From: GCA-020348445 sp965372465
Lineage (GTDB): Archaea > Thermoplasmatota > Thermoplasmata > GCA-020350865
Reading direction: 5' to 3'
DNA length: 22,203 nt
NCBI GenBank assembly: GCA_965372465.1
Contig: CBDVCK010000022.1
Span: 1 to 22,203, forward strand
The notes under the pieces were generated by a model that saw nothing but the letters and a program-made list of their open reading frames with translations, ran no database searches and was not told the origin of the DNA. Numbering within the stretch: position 1 is the stretch's first letter; every line of letters starts with the position of its first letter. Shown here one piece after another: positions 1-7,994 of this stretch. The position numbers and the translations under genes are program-made.

Positions 1-350
1 TCGTCGGCGCATACAGTACCGATCTATCTGGAACAAACGATGGGTACGCATATGCTTACAACTTTAAAGTGGCTGGTATAGACAACAGTACCGATTGGAA
101 TCTTGCGGGAACAGGAGGTGAAGCATTAGGTTATTCTGTTATGGCAGGGGATGTGAACGGTAGCGGTTTTGACAATTTCATTGTGGGTTGCCCATACTTT
201 GATGATGTTGGAAATAATTATGCAGGTAGAGTTTTGGTGGATGAGTACATACCCGAGTTTCAAGAAGTGATCATTCCTATTAGTATGACAGTGGCTGTTT
301 TCGTACTTTGGAGAAAAAAGATAGTAGTAAAGAAGAACGAACGAAGATGA
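1..350 (+). CDS. FG-GAP repeat surface protein, C-terminal fragment with PEF-CTERM-like anchor (5' end outside window)
   Basis: The reading frame is open from the left edge (first full codon at base 3) to a TGA at 348-350, so this is the 3' end of a longer gene; about 115 residues are visible. The visible part holds one FG-GAP (integrin alpha-like beta-propeller) blade with a calcium-loop-like GDVNGSGFDNFIVG stretch, preceded by the end of another blade (VGAYSTDLSGTNDGYAYAY). The last ~36 residues read IPEFQEVIIPIS, then a short hydrophobic stretch, then a very basic tail (RRKK-like). This order (PEF motif, hydrophobic helix, basic end) matches the PEF-CTERM sorting signal, which in other archaea is thought to be processed by an archaeosortase; no archaeosortase gene lies in this window. 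FG-GAP propellers are usually extracellular binding or adhesion modules. The gene converges on the next one, with 33 bases between the two stops. The family call is good; function and ligand are unknown. Confidence 0.8.
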   Translation, partial: VGAYSTDLSGTNDGYAYAYNFKVAGIDNSTDWNLAGTGGEALGYSVMAGDVNGSGFDNFIVGCPYFDDVGNNYAGRVLVDEYIPEFQEVIIPISMTVAVFVLWRKKIVVKKNERR

Positions 351-383
351 TCATTGTTTGGATCGATTTTTCAAAGAAAGTTC

Positions 384-3300
384 TTAAAGATTACCAATGT
401 CGCTTGGGGGTTCAGGTGGTTTTGGTCCAAAATCATCCGGGGGAGGAGTTGGCATATCAGAGGGGGTTTCTTCTAATGGTGATTCGGAAGGTGTATCCGA
501 CTCCTTGAATTTATCGGGTTCCGGTAACGGTCTTTCTTTCTTCCATGGAGGTAGTTTTGCCTCTTCCATTGCCTTCTTACCTCGACTCCAACTTGTGAGA
601 GCTATGATCAGGCATATGACTATCAGAATAAGCAGTAGCAGATCAAGGAAGGATACATCCCCTACGGTTTCTGCAAGTGGATTAGGATTGGAACGGATGT
701 TAGCTTCTTGCAGTTGACTTGTTGCCTCTAAATCAGGCGAGGATAGGCTAAAGAAACCTTCTCCATCCGCTACATCATCCGGGACTTTTAATTTTAAGCT
801 TCCCTTCGCATTTGAGGTTTGAATGCTTCTCCCTTCACCTCCGTAAAAACCATAGGACAATGTGAACTTATCAGGAAGTTCGGAACCGTCAAGCGAAATT
901 ATTTCATAATTTAAGGTGGCGGTCTCACCCGGCCGATAAGTGTTTTTGTCTAGAGTGAAGGTTATGAGAAAACCTTGCAACCTGTTGACTGTAATGTCGC
1001 TTGTGGCTACAGTCAGCCCGTTGGCATCCGTGATATAACCCATTATTCCATAATAATCCGGAATGCTGCCTTCAGGTACTGTGAATTCGAATTTTCCACT
1101 GGAGTCTTCTAAAGTCCCTCTCTGAACAACGTTTCCATTATCATCCTTGATCTCATAATAGTAGCTCGCATCGGGAATATCACTTCCCACAACACTGTAA
1201 TCTACCTTGATGGTGTCTCCGGGAAGATATACATTTGTATTCGGCTTTAAAAGTAGTCTAGCCCTAACAACATCAATGTATCCCATGGCATAGGCTTTAA
1301 CCCCATCAGAATCCGTTACTTCAACGTTTACTGTCAATTTGCCATCAAAGTCAGAAGGAATGTCGAATGTGAATTCCCCGCTCGAGGATGTACCTGCTGC
1401 GATGTAATCACTTCCATAATAGACCCAGTACTCACAATTCACATTTTCCACAACTTCCATACCTCTTATGGCATTGTAGGTCACAGTGACAGTGTCACCG
1501 GGGTAGTATTCCGGGTAATCCCAATTTGAGAAGTATTTATTGTCAAATCCCAGTTCAACTGACATCTCTCTGCTCTCAACAACTTCGAATGTATCCCTGT
1601 CTGTATCAAAATCGTTTTCTTTTGACACAAGAACATTAACGTCATACTCACCTGTCACTGCATTGCTCAGCAAAGTGAATATGTAAGTAAGCTCGCCTTG
1701 TAAATCAGTTGTGAGACCACTAACGGTGTAGTCTGCGATAACGACTCCATCTTTTGTAACATTCAAGGCTACGGTTCCCTGCTTCAAGGGATATCTGCTA
1801 AAGCCTTCTATTATATTAGCATCGATTGCTACTACAACAAAATCTCCTGGCAAATACTGGTTATCGCCTGTGTAAACCGTTACCTCAATAGAACCAAGGT
1901 TGATATTTTTCGGTATGTAATAGAAATGATCTTCTGTATCGTTAGCCCAAACATGAAGCATGGCATTGTAATCTATAAAAGCGTCCTCTGGAATTTGAAT
2001 CTGGAAAGAGCCTGATGAACCTGCAGTAAAGGGCTGGCTTTTTAAAGTTACCCACTCATCATCCTCTGTGTCATAGTATCTAAAAATATATTCAATGGAA
2101 GTGCCCGCAACACCGCTTCCGTCTCGATTGCTTGTTACAGTATAATATACTGTGATGGTCTCATGTGGTAAATATGCTCCCGCATCGGTAGAAATCTGCA
2201 ACGTGTATTTTTTCACGCCGAACTCAATGATACCAAGGGATCTGTCAGTGTCACTCTCATTTATAAACAGGTAATACTGACCATCCGGCAGACTATTGTC
2301 AATGACATACATTTGTGTCCATATCTTATTCGCCATGGACTGATCTTCCCAGCTAATTATAACTGATCCATCCTCATCTTTAATTGTTATGTTAATATTT
2401 GATTGAAAGATTGTTGAGGTTATCGTCATAGTGATCTCTTCACCCTGAGCATATCTTGCCGGGTCTCGGTCAGGGGTTATTTTCACGCCGATTACCTCGA
2501 ACTCGGCACTGCCAGTGAACGGATCCCCCCCTGAAGTATCACCCAACCTTAAAGTAAATAAACCGATTTGCTCCTCATCATCCCAATAAGTGCTATCAAG
2601 CCAAAAACTGTCACTAACATTTCCTTGGTCATTTGCATCGCCGTCCCAATATCCCCAAGGGTAATCATCATCGTGCTCCAACCGAGCATAAATGTCTGTA
2701 CCCGCTGATAAAGCCCTGCCGTGTTGATCCTCGATATGTGCGGTCCAATAGATTCGACTGTTCATTGGATAGATTGTGGTTTCTATTGTATAACCCTCGG
2801 TAAATGTTTTGATAGTTGCAGTATAAATCGGTTCATATATTGTAAACGGAGTTGTGTTTGGTATGGCATCAGTTGGATCGGTGTCTCGGTATCTGATCTC
2901 CACTATCCAATCTCCTTCCTGGAAAGAAGTGTCATAGAGATAAAAATTATCGGTATCATAACCATAATAATCCAAACTCAATGAACCTAGGTACATCTCA
3001 TTTCCATTCTGAATTGCATAGGAATAGGCAGATTCATATTCATATTGATAGTACAAAGGTCCACCGTGCTCATCTTCTATATAAACCGAATAATAAACCC
3101 GGTTGTTGAGTGGAAAGTCGGTGGTTGGAATGGTGCGAGCCGAGTCTTCAAAGAGTTCAACAGTTGCAGTCCATACTGATGGCAGATATATCCAGAATGT
3201 GTGTGTTCCAATTACATCTGTACCATTTGAAATTTCCATTGTATATTGTCCTGGATCGTCGATTGTATCGATTTCCCAGTGATATCCATCCTCCCAACTG

Positions 3301-3644
3301 TTATAAACTCCATCGTCTGGGGCACTAAGTGTTACCATTTGTGTATATTCAGTAGCCAGACTCGGATCATAGATAAATACCCATAGATTTCCAACAAATG
3401 GAGATCCATCGTCTGTTGCTAAAAAAGAAAAGTACACATTATCATATTCATCAGGTACGCTACTGAAATCATATTCTTCTCTGAAATAATCGTCAGGAGG
3501 ATAACTGTAGGAAGGCCATTCTCCTTCTCTATGATGTGTTCTTACATTTACTGCAATCTGTTCCCCGGAAGTACTAGGGACCATAATCAACAATCCCATA
3601 CTCACCATACAAAATGCCAGAAAATATGCTATTTTTTTGCTCAT
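384..3644 (-). CDS. Large secreted, membrane-anchored protein with macroglobulin-like beta-sandwich repeats
   Basis: Not recognised as a named protein. Numbered from the chosen ATG it has 1086 residues: a signal peptide (about 1-28), an N-terminal region, two related units starting near 159 and 275 (shared TATV/I...N.R.Y...IED.HG), then six units of about 93-116 residues, each opening with a Y-x-P-G-[DE]-like turn (near 398, 491, 597, 713, 806 and 903). Such turns followed by beta strands resemble the MG2-type domains of alpha-2-macroglobulin-like proteins, but no thioester motif is visible, so this is not a complete macroglobulin. One membrane helix (about 999-1019) is followed by a charged, proline-rich tail of about 67 residues, predicted cytoplasmic. 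Start choice: a TTG two codons upstream would also be in frame, but GGAGG at 3652-3656 lies 7 bases from the ATG at 3644 and only 1 base from the TTG. Probably an adhesive or structural surface protein; that role is inference. Confidence 0.85.
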   Translation of the reverse strand: MSKKIAYFLAFCMVSMGLLIMVPSTSGEQIAVNVRTHHREGEWPSYSYPPDDYFREEYDFSSVPDEYDNVYFSFLATDDGSPFVGNLWVFIYDPSLATEYTQMVTLSAPDDGVYNSWEDGYHWEIDTIDDPGQYTMEISNGTDVIGTHTFWIYLPSVWTATVELFEDSARTIPTTDFPLNNRVYYSVYIEDEHGGPLYYQYEYESAYSYAIQNGNEMYLGSLSLDYYGYDTDNFYLYDTSFQEGDWIVEIRYRDTDPTDAIPNTTPFTIYEPIYTATIKTFTEGYTIETTIYPMNSRIYWTAHIEDQHGRALSAGTDIYARLEHDDDYPWGYWDGDANDQGNVSDSFWLDSTYWDDEEQIGLFTLRLGDTSGGDPFTGSAEFEVIGVKITPDRDPARYAQGEEITMTITSTIFQSNINITIKDEDGSVIISWEDQSMANKIWTQMYVIDNSLPDGQYYLFINESDTDRSLGIIEFGVKKYTLQISTDAGAYLPHETITVYYTVTSNRDGSGVAGTSIEYIFRYYDTEDDEWVTLKSQPFTAGSSGSFQIQIPEDAFIDYNAMLHVWANDTEDHFYYIPKNINLGSIEVTVYTGDNQYLPGDFVVVAIDANIIEGFSRYPLKQGTVALNVTKDGVVIADYTVSGLTTDLQGELTYIFTLLSNAVTGEYDVNVLVSKENDFDTDRDTFEVVESREMSVELGFDNKYFSNWDYPEYYPGDTVTVTYNAIRGMEVVENVNCEYWVYYGSDYIAAGTSSSGEFTFDIPSDFDGKLTVNVEVTDSDGVKAYAMGYIDVVRARLLLKPNTNVYLPGDTIKVDYSVVGSDIPDASYYYEIKDDNGNVVQRGTLEDSSGKFEFTVPEGSIPDYYGIMGYITDANGLTVATSDITVNRLQGFLITFTLDKNTYRPGETATLNYEIISLDGSELPDKFTLSYGFYGGEGRSIQTSNAKGSLKLKVPDDVADGEGFFSLSSPDLEATSQLQEANIRSNPNPLAETVGDVSFLDLLLLILIVICLIIALTSWSRGKKAMEEAKLPPWKKERPLPEPDKFKESDTPSESPLEETPSDMPTPPPDDFGPKPPEPPSDIGNL

Positions 3645-3651
3645 GCTCAAT

Positions 3652-3656
3652 CCTCC
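3652..3656 (-). promoter_or_regulatory. Shine-Dalgarno sequence deciding the start of the macroglobulin-like protein
   Basis: On the minus strand GGAGG is followed by 7 bases and then ATG (3644-3642). This spacing is normal for the ATG and too tight for the in-frame TTG at 3650-3648. Confidence 0.7.
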
Positions 3657-3677
3657 AATGTTCTAACGAAATTGGAT

Positions 3678-3697
3678 TTCCCATCAATTCCCATCAA
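3678..3697. repeat. Perfect tandem 10-bp repeat (TTCCCATCAA x2) in the leader of the macroglobulin-like gene
   Basis: TTCCCATCAA at 3678-3687 is repeated exactly at 3688-3697. It lies between a likely TATA box (3724-3735) and the ATG of the minus-strand gene, and also within the divergent intergenic region shared with glmM. It could be an operator for a regulator binding on successive helical turns; no binding evidence exists here. Confidence 0.6.
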
Positions 3698-3723
3698 ATT
3701 AGATTGAAAAGTAAAATGGGGTT

Positions 3724-3735
3724 CTTATATTTAAC
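3724..3735 (-). promoter_or_regulatory. Possible TATA box for the macroglobulin-like gene
   Basis: The minus strand reads GTTAAATATAAG, an archaeal TATA-like element. Transcription would begin about 25 bases downstream (near 3704), giving a leader of about 60 bases that contains the tandem 10-bp repeat and the Shine-Dalgarno sequence. A second AT-rich element nearer 3760 is an alternative. Confidence 0.35.
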
Positions 3736-3814
3736 ATTTTTCAATGGGATATTTCCTTAAATACCTCCAAAAAAACCACCATTTCTAGGGATTTTCCCGG
3801 TTAATACACAAAAA

Positions 3815-3825
3815 TCCTTATATCG
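3815..3825 (+). promoter_or_regulatory. Likely TATA box of the glmM-glmU-GT4 operon
   Basis: TCCTTATATCG is centred about 32 bases upstream of the glmM ATG (3852), after an A-rich stretch that could serve as a BRE. The expected transcription start is near 3845, so the mRNA would be nearly leaderless; consistent with this, no Shine-Dalgarno sequence is present before the ATG. Confidence 0.5.
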
Positions 3826-3851
3826 TATATTATGATACACACTGCGGTAAC

Positions 3852-5162
3852 ATGAAATTGTTCGGTTCATCAGGGATCAGAGGTCTTGTAAACAAGGAGA
3901 TATCAGCAGAGCTGGCAATAGAACTGGGTGGGGTCCTAGGTACTTTGCATGGAAATGTTGTTTTAGGCCATGATCCAAGATCCTCAAGCCCGCTTTTGCT
4001 TCATGCCTTAACATCCGGACTTCTATCCACTGGATGTGAAGTGAATATCGCGGGTCTGGTTACTACACCAACCCTGGCACACGCCGCAAGAAATTTCGAT
4101 TGCGGGATTATGATTACCGCTTCGCACAATCCCCCCGAATACAATGGCTTTAAATTCTTTAATCCTGACGGAAGCGGTTTTTCGACCCGTCAAATGACGG
4201 AAATCGAAAGCATGCTCACCGAAAAAAAAATAAGCAAGGCAGAATGGAAATCCATCAAAAATCCAATTATTTATCAAAACGCGGTTGAAGAGCATATGGA
4301 ATCGATTCTAAAAAGGGTAAACAACATTGACCTCAAAATAGTACTGGACTGCGGTTGTGGCTCCGCATCCACGATTTCACCTTATCTTTTCAGAAGACTG
4401 GGATGTGAGGTGATAACATTAAACTGTCAACCCGACGGATTCTTTCCCGGAAGAAAATCCGAACCTTCTTCTGATAATCTCTCATCATTAATGAAAGCTG
4501 TTGTTGCAAACAATGCAAATTTGGGAATAGCTCATGATGGTGATGCCGATAGGATGGTGGCTGTTGATGAAAAAGGGAATTACGTTGGGGGCGATGCCCT
4601 ATTGGCTCTTTTTGCAAAACATGAAGTGAAAAATAATATCGTGGTCCCTGTAAACGCATCCATGGCAATCGATAACATCGTTGGTTCAGAAAAAGTGATA
4701 CGAACCAAGGTTGGTGATGTATTCATATCCGAGATGGTGAAAAAACATAATGCAGATTTTGGAGGGGAACCTTCAGGCACTTGGATATTCCCTACATTCA
4801 GCTATTGCCCTGATGGGATCTATGCAGCTGTGCGATTGGCAGAATTGGTATTAAACAAACCGCTTTCAAATCAGATCTCGCAACTTCCCAAATATCCCAG
4901 GAAAAAGGGCACAATATCGTGTCCAAACCAAAGAAAATCGGAAACTCTATCATCAATAAAAGAAAGACTGGATGATCTTAATCCTAAGGAACTGGGCGCT
5001 GTCGACGGTATAAGGGCTCAATTCGAGAATTCATGGGTCCTGGTCAGAGCCTCCGGAACCGAACCCAAGATCCGTATTACAACTGAAGCCGAGGACGAGG
5101 CAGAGGCAAAAAGTTTGTATGACAAAGTCTATGAGATTGTAAAGGGATGTGTTACCCAATGA
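3852..5162 (+). CDS. glmM: Phosphoglucosamine mutase (alpha-D-phosphohexomutase family)
   Basis: A 436-residue protein of the alpha-D-phosphohexomutase superfamily with all four hallmark sites: the phosphoserine loop TASHNP (Ser91), the metal loop DGDADR (229-234), the sugar-binding loop GGEPSG (304-309) and the C-terminal phosphate-binding loop RASGTEPKIRI (399-409). The length is normal for archaeal members. The family interconverts hexose 6- and 1-phosphates. Glucosamine is the favoured substrate because the next gene is an archaeal GlmU; adjacent GlmM/GlmU genes have been characterised in methanogens (e.g. MJ1100/MJ1101), where they make GlcNAc-1-P and UDP-GlcNAc. A phosphomannomutase or phosphoglucomutase role cannot be excluded from sequence alone. 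The stop overlaps the next start as ATGA (5159-5162), so translation is probably coupled. It is the first gene of a three-gene operon and has its own TATA box. Confidence 0.92.
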   Translation: MKLFGSSGIRGLVNKEISAELAIELGGVLGTLHGNVVLGHDPRSSSPLLLHALTSGLLSTGCEVNIAGLVTTPTLAHAARNFDCGIMITASHNPPEYNGFKFFNPDGSGFSTRQMTEIESMLTEKKISKAEWKSIKNPIIYQNAVEEHMESILKRVNNIDLKIVLDCGCGSASTISPYLFRRLGCEVITLNCQPDGFFPGRKSEPSSDNLSSLMKAVVANNANLGIAHDGDADRMVAVDEKGNYVGGDALLALFAKHEVKNNIVVPVNASMAIDNIVGSEKVIRTKVGDVFISEMVKKHNADFGGEPSGTWIFPTFSYCPDGIYAAVRLAELVLNKPLSNQISQLPKYPRKKGTISCPNQRKSETLSSIKERLDDLNPKELGAVDGIRAQFENSWVLVRASGTEPKIRITTEAEDEAEAKSLYDKVYEIVKGCVTQ

Positions 5163-6385
5163 AGGCTCTAATATTGGCTGCAGGTGAAGGAACCAGAATG
5201 AGACCCCTTACCGCAAACATTCCAAAGCCTCTTCTGCCTGTTGCAGGAAAACCTTTTCTCTCACATATAATAGAAACCCTAAAGAATCTGGAGATTACGG
5301 ATATCTATTTGTTAATAGGTTGGAAGAATCTAAAGATCAAGGAGTATTTCGGGGACGGGCAGAGGTTCGGTGTGAAAATCACATACCTTCTCCAAGAAGA
5401 ACGATTGGGCACTGCACATGCCGTGGGCATTGCAAAATCAGACATGGACTCTCCCTTTCTGTGCATCAATGGAGATATAGTTTTAACACGATCCTATATC
5501 AAGGGATTAATGGAATCTTACAAAATCCATAAGGGGAACATAATGAGCCTTGCCAAAGTCGAGAGGCCGGAACGGTTTGGCGTTGTCAAGCTTGAAAAAG
5601 AACATGTAATGGAGATTGTTGAAAAACCAAAGGAGCCGAAAAGTAACCTCATAAACGCAGGAATATACATATTCACACCGGAAGTGTTCACTGCCATTGA
5701 TAATACTCCCAAATCCACAAGAGGAGAATATGAAATCACTGAATCCATTAAAATCCTAATGAAGAGCAACGACATCTACGGATATGTCCTGGATGAACCT
5801 TGGGTTGAGATAGGAAGACCCTGGGATTTGTTGCGAGCAAATACAATGCTTATGAAGGACCTAAAAGAGGGCATCTACGGTGATATCGATAAAAACATTG
5901 AAATTCAGGGTCCGGTTCAAATAGGTAAAGGAACCGTGGTAAGAAACGGATCCTATATCATTGGTCCCGTGATCATCGGAGAGAACTGCACAATAGGCCC
6001 AAACTGCATGATAAGACCAAGTACCGTAATCGGGAATGGTTGTAAGGTAGGAAATGCCGTGGAAGTCAAAAACAGCATAATAATGAATCGTGCCCATGTA
6101 CCACATAATAACTATGTGGGCGATAGCATAATCGGGCAGAGATGCAATCTTGGTGCAGGGACCAAGGTTGCTAACCTCAGGCTCGACGGGAAGAACATCA
6201 ATGTTGTGCTTGGAGGCAGGATGATGGATACGGGTCTCAGGAAGCTGGGTGTAATAATGGGTGACGACAGCAAGACAGGAATAAACAGCTCCATTGACTC
6301 TGGCACGATAATAGGAGAAGGCTCTTTCATTGGACCCAATGCACTTGCAAAGGGCAATATTGCTCCAAGGAGTAGAATACATTAG
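5159..6385 (+). CDS. glmU: Bifunctional sugar-1-phosphate nucleotidylyltransferase/acetyltransferase, archaeal GlmU type
   Basis: A 408-residue, two-domain cytoplasmic enzyme. Residues 1-235 form the nucleotidylyltransferase domain, with the signature LAAGEGTRMRPLT at 6-18 and the metal-site NGD at 104-106. From about residue 243 it becomes a left-handed beta-helix of hexapeptide repeats (IGKGTV, IGENCTIG, IGNGCKVGN and so on), ending in the acetyltransferase region HVPHNNYVGDSIIG, where a catalytic His is expected. This domain order matches the archaeal enzymes (MJ1101 and Sulfolobus ST0452 type) that acetylate GlcN-1-P and then form UDP-GlcNAc; several such enzymes also accept dTTP and Glc-1-P. 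An ATG four codons earlier (5147) is in frame, but MKALILAAGEG is the usual N-terminus and its ATG forms a 4-base ATGA overlap with the glmM stop. Main uncertainty: nucleotide and sugar specificity. Confidence 0.92.
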   Translation: MKALILAAGEGTRMRPLTANIPKPLLPVAGKPFLSHIIETLKNLEITDIYLLIGWKNLKIKEYFGDGQRFGVKITYLLQEERLGTAHAVGIAKSDMDSPFLCINGDIVLTRSYIKGLMESYKIHKGNIMSLAKVERPERFGVVKLEKEHVMEIVEKPKEPKSNLINAGIYIFTPEVFTAIDNTPKSTRGEYEITESIKILMKSNDIYGYVLDEPWVEIGRPWDLLRANTMLMKDLKEGIYGDIDKNIEIQGPVQIGKGTVVRNGSYIIGPVIIGENCTIGPNCMIRPSTVIGNGCKVGNAVEVKNSIIMNRAHVPHNNYVGDSIIGQRCNLGAGTKVANLRLDGKNINVVLGGRMMDTGLRKLGVIMGDDSKTGINSSIDSGTIIGEGSFIGPNALAKGNIAPRSRIH

Positions 6386-6400
6386 GTTAATTGTGATTGC

Positions 6401-7525
6401 ATGAAAATCGCTCAAGTTGCACCGTTTTTTTATCCACACATAGGTGGTGTTGAGTCTCATGTTCTCACTCTATCTGAAAAACTCGTGCAAAACGGACATG
6501 ATGTTACAGTTTACACGTCGAACTATGAAAACCTTAAGGAAACAGATATTTTCAATGGCATTAAAATCGTTCGAGTAAAGCAAATTGTCAGCATTTTTTC
6601 AACACCCGTAACCCCCAGGTTAAAGAAGGTCATTTCTGAGGGAGGACATGATGTTGTTCATGCCCACACCCCACCTCCCCTTTCTGCTTATTACACCGCA
6701 AAAGCCCGCAAGCGGTCCAAATTCCCCTTCGTGGTCACATACCACTGTGATCTCGAACTGCCAAAACTAATAGGAAAAATAGCAACAGCAATATATCAAA
6801 GAACCTTGAGCAAATCCACATTCAAAAGCGCCGACAAGATAATTGTACATACCAAGACATATGGTGCAACTTCAAGAACTCTCTGGAATTTTGAGGAGGT
6901 CGTGATACCAAGTGCCGTCAATCCCAACCGCTTTAACGGAAATATGGATTGTACCGAAATAATAAAGAGGCATAATCTAAAAGGAAAGAAAGTCGTGTTG
7001 TTTGTCGGGAGGCTGGTATCCCACAAGGGCGTGGACTATCTTATCGATTCGGCAAAGTTCACTTCCCATGACGTGCGATTTGTCATCGTGGGCAGCGGGG
7101 ATTATTTGGACAAAATGAAAAAGAGAGTCAAAGATAAAGGTGTAGATAAAAAGGTGATATTTGCAGGGAGTGTGGCTCATGACGACATTCCAAAATACTT
7201 TGCTTCATGCGATGTTTTTGTTCTTCCCTCAATTTCACGTCTTGAAGCTTTCGGCCTTGTTATACTGGAGGCCATGGCCTCGGAAAAACCGGTTATCATA
7301 TCAAACATCCCCGGTGTGAGGGAACTTATCACTGAAGGTGAAGAGGGATTACACACCGAACCCATGAACGCAGAGGATCTGGCAAAGAAGATCAATTTTT
7401 TACTTTCAGATGATGCTTTGAGAAGGAAAATGGGAAAGAACGGAAGAAAGAAGGTAAAGCGCGAGTTCACCTGGGATAAGGTCGTTAGGCAGATAGAGGA
7501 GGTCTATTCAGGCGTAATTAAATAA
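6401..7525 (+). CDS. GT4-family glycosyltransferase
   Basis: A 374-residue GT-B-fold retaining glycosyltransferase. The acceptor-side loop is FYPHIGGVESHV (10-21), and the donor-binding half begins near residue 195 with FVGRLVSHKGVDYLI (Arg204, Lys209). The EX7E motif of family GT4 is present as E282-AFGLVIL-E290, followed by PVI and GVREL. No membrane helix is evident, so it probably acts at the cytoplasmic face on a lipid-linked or soluble acceptor, as PimB- and PIG-A-like members do. It follows glmU by only 15 bases on the same strand, so UDP-GlcNAc made by the first two genes is a natural donor candidate; that is inference, as GT4 donors are hard to predict. It converges on the JAMM gene, with only four bases between stops and no room for a separate terminator. 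Confidence 0.9.
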   Translation: MKIAQVAPFFYPHIGGVESHVLTLSEKLVQNGHDVTVYTSNYENLKETDIFNGIKIVRVKQIVSIFSTPVTPRLKKVISEGGHDVVHAHTPPPLSAYYTAKARKRSKFPFVVTYHCDLELPKLIGKIATAIYQRTLSKSTFKSADKIIVHTKTYGATSRTLWNFEEVVIPSAVNPNRFNGNMDCTEIIKRHNLKGKKVVLFVGRLVSHKGVDYLIDSAKFTSHDVRFVIVGSGDYLDKMKKRVKDKGVDKKVIFAGSVAHDDIPKYFASCDVFVLPSISRLEAFGLVILEAMASEKPVIISNIPGVRELITEGEEGLHTEPMNAEDLAKKINFLLSDDALRRKMGKNGRKKVKREFTWDKVVRQIEEVYSGVIK

Positions 7526-7529
7526 TCGA

Positions 7530-7973
7530 CTAATCCACAATCTCAAGTGTTACTTGCTCTCCTTTGGCATCATAAGCCTGCCAACTTTTTATATTATACG
7601 GCCTTCCAACGATGATGTGTGTGTGGCCGAACTTTGAAAAGAAGTATAGATCGGCACCTGATGGATTAAAATTCCCTGATGGATGACTGTGTACCAGCCC
7701 AACTACACTTAAAGTGATGTCGGGAGGCTGCATATGGGTGCGAAGTATCGCGGATGTATTCCCCGAAAGCGTTCCAGGCAATAGATTGATCTCATTAATA
7801 ATTCCTTTTTTAGCAATCAAAGTGGCCGCGAACTCGTTTGGAAAGGTCTCTTTTGAAACCTCCAAAATGAGTTTTAGGGTTTTCCTTTCAATGCCCCAGA
7901 CCCTTCTTTTTGCTGTTTTTTGTGACTCTCGGAATTTGCGTTTTTTTTCTTTATTCGCTCCAAAAAATCCCAT
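7530..7973 (-). CDS. JAMM/MPN+ domain metalloprotease-like protein (possible deSAMPylase)
   Basis: A 147-residue protein with an intact JAMM zinc site: upstream Glu47 (in NEFAATLIAK) and HSHPSGNFNPSGAD, i.e. H95-x-H97-x7-S105-x2-D108. JAMM proteins with these residues are Zn-dependent isopeptidases; archaeal ones such as HvJAMM1 remove ubiquitin-like SAMPs from proteins. Here a very basic leader of about 30 residues (KEKKRKF...KRR) precedes the domain, which could contact nucleic acid, membrane or an acidic partner. It lies 21 bases after the NAD kinase stop on the same strand, so it is probably the last gene of the phosphatase-NAD kinase operon. GAGGGT about 5 bases upstream of the ATG supports this start. 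The substrate is unknown; a role in sulfur-carrier processing is the other main possibility. Confidence 0.88.
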   Translation of the reverse strand: MGFFGANKEKKRKFRESQKTAKRRVWGIERKTLKLILEVSKETFPNEFAATLIAKKGIINEINLLPGTLSGNTSAILRTHMQPPDITLSVVGLVHSHPSGNFNPSGADLYFFSKFGHTHIIVGRPYNIKSWQAYDAKGEQVTLEIVD

Positions 7974-7994
7974 TGTTTACCCTCGGGTATGAAT

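Noticed and set aside
308..508. 66-codon frame starting inside the FG-GAP gene
   Set aside because: Overlaps two well supported genes in other frames and shows no family features.
384..3644. Complete alpha-2-macroglobulin
   Set aside because: No thioester motif (GCGEQ-like), no complement-like terminal domains and a shorter length; only MG-like repeats are supported.
5861..6460. 199-codon open frame on the minus strand across glmU
   Set aside because: It lies fully antisense to the hexapeptide-repeat part of glmU and the start of the glycosyltransferase, whose motifs are clear; its translation has no recognisable domain.
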